From Chitinophaga tropicalis (GTDB lineage Bacteria > Bacteroidota > Bacteroidia > Chitinophagales > Chitinophagaceae), in assembly GCF_009758205.1 (NCBI RefSeq), contig NZ_WRXN01000006.1, positions 372,001-436,000 on the forward strand: DNA of 64,000 nt. The letters run 5' to 3'. This document shows positions 60,826 to 64,000 of this stretch, piece after piece. Made by a program: the position numbers and the translations under genes. Position 1 is the first letter of the stretch. Each line of letters opens with the position of its first letter. The notes beneath the pieces were generated by a model that was given only the letters and a program-made list of their open reading frames with translations, was not told where the DNA came from and did no database searches.

Positions 60826-61461
60826 ATGCAAAAAGAGGTTAATATAAATGATCTATGGGAGCGCATCACGGTTGATAGCGATTCCAAGTCATTTGAGGTT
60901 TTATTCCATGAATTAAACCCCAGACTCATCAAGTTTTGCACTATGTATGTTCATTATCAACAGGTTGCTGAAGAGATAGTGTCTGATGTATTTGTAAAAT
61001 GCTGGATGGACAGGGCGCAGATGAGAGAAGTGCAGAAGCCGGAAACCTATCTTTTTATAGCTGTTAAGAACCACGCATTAAACTATAATAAACGTTTTTC
61101 CAGTATTCAACTGGTAAACATCGATGATCATGAAGGCGGGGCGCAACTGGTAAACAGCGCATCTCCTGAAATGGAACTGGAAAAGAAAGAGTTGATATTC
61201 AGGATGGACCAGGCCATTTCCTCTTTACCCCGTCAGTGCAGTATTATTTTCCGGCTTATCAAGGAGAACGGCATGAAATACAAGGAAGTAGCCGAAATAC
61301 TGAACATTTCCCCAAGAACCGTGCATACTCAGATGCTGCGGGCAATGAAAAAGATGAGTAAGGCGATGGAGCCCTACCTGAAAAAAGCCGATAAATCAGC
61401 TACAAACGACATAGACATAGTAACTACATTGCTCATATTGGTAATATTTATGGGCAATTAG
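60826..61461 (+). CDS. ECF sigma factor of the second SusC locus
   Basis: A 211-residue sigma-70 family protein. Region 2 (about 22-90: SKSFEVLFHELNPRLIKFCTMYVHYQQVAEEIVSDVFVKCWMDR) and region 4 (about 125-180: AISSLPRQCSIIFRLIKENGMKYKEVAEILNISPRTVHTQMLRAMKKM) are clear. A hydrophobic tail (IDIVTTLLILVIFMGN) resembles that of the 38888 sigma factor. The FecR gene follows closely, then a SusC gene, the usual trans-envelope signalling trio. An AT-rich gap of 141 nt upstream probably holds its promoter. Confidence 0.92.
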   Translation: MQKEVNINDLWERITVDSDSKSFEVLFHELNPRLIKFCTMYVHYQQVAEEIVSDVFVKCWMDRAQMREVQKPETYLFIAVKNHALNYNKRFSSIQLVNIDDHEGGAQLVNSASPEMELEKKELIFRMDQAISSLPRQCSIIFRLIKENGMKYKEVAEILNISPRTVHTQMLRAMKKMSKAMEPYLKKADKSATNDIDIVTTLLILVIFMGN

Positions 61462-61556
61462 GCCTAAAAATATATATGTTAAAAAAAATTTTAAACCTTG
61501 TACGCATATCACGACTTAAAAGTTGTCCTATATACAAAGGGTTATTCCATCGGACA

Positions 61557-62606
61557 ATGAGTGAACGTTTTTTTGAAATTGCTATTAAGGACCTGGTTGG
61601 TGATTCAACACCACAAGAAGGCCAGGAACTGCAACATATGATTAGTGAGAATGCTGCTTTGCAAAAGCAGTATGAAATGTTCCGCATGTACTGGGCCCAG
61701 AATCATCATGAGTATATAGATGGCAGGCGTCTTTTCGCCAATGTGCAGACAAGGATCAATGAACTGGAGAAAGGTACCGGTACCGGAGAACATGAGCCTC
61801 TGATAGTGCCTATGCGTAGCAGGGCGCGTCTCGGCTGGATTGCCGGTGCGGCAGCAGCAGTTGCGTTGCTGATCACAGGAGGGCTGTACTTCAATGTATG
61901 GCGCGGTTCTAATCTTGTTGCCAAAACTACCACCAAAGGAGAGAAATCCACCTTTATGATGGAAGATGGCACTAGAGTAACACTGAACGCCGACAGTAAA
62001 CTTGAATACGCCACCAGCTTCCCGGAGAAGAGCAGGGAAGTGTACCTGACAGGGGAAGCCTTCTTTGATGTGCATGGAGATGCAGAAAAGCCATTTATAA
62101 TTCATACGGATAAAATGGACATTAAGGTATTAGGTACCGCGTTCAACGTGAAATCCTATCCTAATGAGACCTCTACAGAGGCTACCTTGCTGAAAGGCGC
62201 CATTGAAGTATCAGTAAATGATAATCCGGATGAAAAATTCGTGCTGAAACCATCCCAGAAATTTGTGGTCAACAATGGAGATTCCACCAGGAAGAAGTCG
62301 GTTGCAGTAAAGAATGTATCATCGGCAGTTACAACACTGACCTATTTCCAGCAGCGGGATACGATGATCATGGAAACTTCCTGGCTCCAGAACAAACTGG
62401 TATTCCAGGATGAAGATTTCGGAACACTGGCAAAAAGACTGGAACGTTGGTATAACGTCAGCATCCGCTTTAACAGGAACGATATGAGGCAGCTGAGATT
62501 TACAGGCATCCTGGAAGGAGAGACAGTTGTAGAAGCATTCCATGCCCTGCGCCTGACCGAAGGTTTCAGCTACAGGATCGAAGATTCAACAATCGTGATA
62601 TACTAA
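61557..62606 (+). CDS. FecR-type anti-sigma factor
   Basis: A 349-residue protein (start at MSERFFEIAIKDLVGDSTPQEGQEL, the common family start; an in-frame ATG 81 nt upstream would add a basic stretch and cannot be excluded). The sigma-binding domain is followed by one membrane helix (LGWIAGAAAAVALLITGGLYF, about 85-105), the FecR domain (about 125-225: STFMMEDGTRVTLNADSKLEYATSFPEKSREVYLTGEAFFDV ... KVLGTAFNVKSYP) and a C-terminal STN-like domain (WYNVSIRFNRNDMRQLRFTGILEG). It holds the sigma factor at 60826 inactive until the SusC partner signals. Confidence 0.92.
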   Translation: MSERFFEIAIKDLVGDSTPQEGQELQHMISENAALQKQYEMFRMYWAQNHHEYIDGRRLFANVQTRINELEKGTGTGEHEPLIVPMRSRARLGWIAGAAAAVALLITGGLYFNVWRGSNLVAKTTTKGEKSTFMMEDGTRVTLNADSKLEYATSFPEKSREVYLTGEAFFDVHGDAEKPFIIHTDKMDIKVLGTAFNVKSYPNETSTEATLLKGAIEVSVNDNPDEKFVLKPSQKFVVNNGDSTRKKSVAVKNVSSAVTTLTYFQQRDTMIMETSWLQNKLVFQDEDFGTLAKRLERWYNVSIRFNRNDMRQLRFTGILEGETVVEAFHALRLTEGFSYRIEDSTIVIY

Positions 62607-62800
62607 AGAACGGCAGGCCGGAAAAAGATCGTAAACAAAAAATTCCTTTCATAAAGCGTGAAAGGTGAGATGAGAACCCTATGCCAATACCTATGTATGA
62701 ACCAAACCTATGTATTGCCCTTTCATTTCACCAGAAACAAAGTGTTTAACGTTTAAAATTTTGTCTATGGGAAATAAGAGTACTTACTAGTAAAGATAAT

Positions 62801-62828
62801 ACGGAGGCTTCTGCCTAACGGCCTCCGT
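62801..62828 (+). promoter_or_regulatory. Leader hairpin upstream of the second SusC gene
   Basis: An 8-bp GC-rich stem (ACGGAGGC / GCCTCCGT) with a 12-nt loop lies 84 nt before the SusC start; no T run follows. Upstream, AAATTTTG near 62756 is a possible -7 box. The 62607-62912 gap also holds GGCAGGCCGG at 62612 and a 7-bp hairpin CCTTTCA / TGAAAGG (about 62644-62664), perhaps a decayed copy of the two-hairpin repeat; no gene is seen. Confidence 0.45.
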
Positions 62829-62912
62829 TATATGATGAATTAGATCCTTAAATGTCAGGCTTTTCGCACGGGCACGGCATTTAACACTTTAATCACCCTT
62901 AACATCTGAATT

Positions 62913-64000
62913 ATGAATTTTCACCTACGCCCCAGGGGCGTAAAGATCCCTTACGGGCTTCTAAAGCCAATGCTACTTATGAAACTCACGTTTGGATTAA
63001 TACTCCTGACGGGTATGAATGTCCTGGCCAACACTAAAATCACTCTTAACCTCCGTGATGCGGAATTTAAGAAAGTATTATCTGTTATTGAAAGTCAGAG
63101 CGATTACCGCTTTATGTTCAGTAACAGGAATGTTCCTGTAAATAACAAACTGGACATTCATGTGCAGGATGCGCAGATATCTACAGTAATGGACCTTATC
63201 CTGGACAAATCCGGCCTGACTTATAAAGAGCTGGCTAACAACCTGATCGTGATCATGCCTGAAGGCTCTCAGCTGAAGGCTATTAAAATAACCGGTAAGG
63301 TATTGGACCAGACTGGTGAAGCTTTGATCGGTGCTTCTGTAAAGATCAAAGGAACTAACGATGGGGTTGCAACAGATGAAAATGGTGGATTCACTATCAG
63401 TGCTCCTGAAGACGCTGTACTGGTGATCTCCTTCGTAGGTTTTAAAACACAGGAAGTCCCTGTAAGTGGTAAAACCGCTATGACGATCACTCTGCAGCAG
63501 AACGATAAAATGATCACAGAAGTGGTAGTAACAGCACTGGGTATCAAAAGAGAGCAAAAGGCTCTCGGATACGCAGTAAGTACTATCACTTCAGAACAGA
63601 TCACCGCCGCCGGTGCTACCAACTTTGCTTCCGCCCTGTATGGTAAAGCTGCCGGTGTGAAGATCACCACCGCCCCAGGTGGTGCAACCAGTGCAGTGAA
63701 CGTTCAGATCCGCGGTATCAACTCCCTCAACTATAATACACAACCACTGTATGTAGTAGATGGTGTTCAGATCAGGAACAATAACGAAACAGGCGGCGCC
63801 GGTTCTAACAACGGCGACTACTGGTCCGATTCCCGTATCCGCGGTAACGGTATCCTTGATATTAACCCTGCAGATATTGAAAACCTCACAGTACTGAAAG
63901 GTGCGAGCGCTACCGCATTGTACGGTTCCGACGCATCCAGCGGTGTGGTGGTTATTACAACTAAAAAAGGCGCCAGGGGCAGAGGAATGGGTGTAGACCT
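62913..64000 (+). CDS. SusC-family TonB-linked transporter, N-terminal part (cut by window end)
   Basis: An open frame of 362 codons runs from ATG at 62913 off the right edge. After a signal (about 23-39: MKLTFGLILLTGMNVLA) come an STN domain (about 42-112: ITLNLRDAEFKKVLSVIESQSDYRFMFSNRNV ... NNLIVIMPEG), a carboxypeptidase-like domain (about 123-205: ITGKVLDQTGEALIGASVKIKGTNDGVATDENGGF) and the plug (EVVVTALGIKREQKALGYAVSTI, VQIRGINSLNYNTQPLYVVDGVQI, IENLTVLKGASATALYGSDASSGVVVITTKKG). It is the signalling transporter partner of the FecR and sigma genes just upstream; a SusD gene should follow beyond the window. Confidence 0.93.
   Translation, partial: MNFHLRPRGVKIPYGLLKPMLLMKLTFGLILLTGMNVLANTKITLNLRDAEFKKVLSVIESQSDYRFMFSNRNVPVNNKLDIHVQDAQISTVMDLILDKSGLTYKELANNLIVIMPEGSQLKAIKITGKVLDQTGEALIGASVKIKGTNDGVATDENGGFTISAPEDAVLVISFVGFKTQEVPVSGKTAMTITLQQNDKMITEVVVTALGIKREQKALGYAVSTITSEQITAAGATNFASALYGKAAGVKITTAPGGATSAVNVQIRGINSLNYNTQPLYVVDGVQIRNNNETGGAGSNNGDYWSDSRIRGNGILDINPADIENLTVLKGASATALYGSDASSGVVVITTKKGARGRGMGVD

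Overview
The window looks like chromosome from a Bacteroidota soil bacterium, most likely the Chitinophaga / Chitinophagaceae group. The evidence is SusC/SusD pairs with FecR and ECF-sigma partners, a T9SS C-terminal sorting domain, lipoproteins with acidic/lysine export signals after the lipobox cysteine, Bacteroidota-type promoters (TTG ... TAnnTTTG) and a grasp-with-spasm peptide maturation pair. The assignment is inferred from gene families, not from a marker gene. I saw no rRNA, tRNA, CRISPR array, transposase or phage gene.

Region 1 (1-6.5 kb): a peptide-modification (RiPP-like) operon cut by the left edge. It holds an ATP-grasp peptide ligase, a 90-residue protein of unknown role, a SPASM-family maturase that has lost every SPASM cysteine, a TonB-dependent receptor, a periplasmic repeat protein and an exported subtilisin-like protease. 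Region 2 (6.6-16.8 kb): a heme or metal acquisition locus with two HmuR-like TonB receptors, four HmuY-family lipoproteins and two Ig-like lipoproteins. The two receptor transcripts share a 19-bp upstream element at identical spacing from the -7 box. Region 3 (17-31.7 kb): housekeeping and accessory genes, namely an S41 protease, a stand-alone receiver protein, a CsgG-like protein, a CusA/B/C-type efflux operon with a DUF190 protein, exonuclease VII (xseA/xseB), a type II NADH dehydrogenase and an ABC exporter.

Region 4 (32-58.3 kb): a polysaccharide utilisation locus. It has GH39-like, GH95, GH43-like, GH127 (fused to a serine hydrolase) and GH97 enzymes, SusC/SusD, FecR, an ECF sigma factor, two LacI regulators and a sugar-porter MFS transporter. 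A perfect GCAAACGTTTGC operator occurs three times and links the GH39 gene, the LacI gene and the sigma-factor gene. The enzymes suggest a polymer with arabinofuranosyl, fucosyl or galactosyl side chains. Region 5 (58.4-64 kb): a TlpA-like thioredoxin, a cupin, a ferritin and the start of a second sigma / FecR / SusC unit cut by the right edge.

Between genes, about eight copies of a two-hairpin repeat are scattered (17.1, 20.3, 26.4, 36.2, 37.5, 40.5, 41.7, 59.6 kb). Each has a short GGCC-GCA-GGCC hairpin followed by a long perfect or near-perfect stem with a GAA (or TTC) triloop. Stem sequences change by compensatory substitutions and all copies share one orientation. This family and the cysteine-free SPASM system are the two most unusual features.
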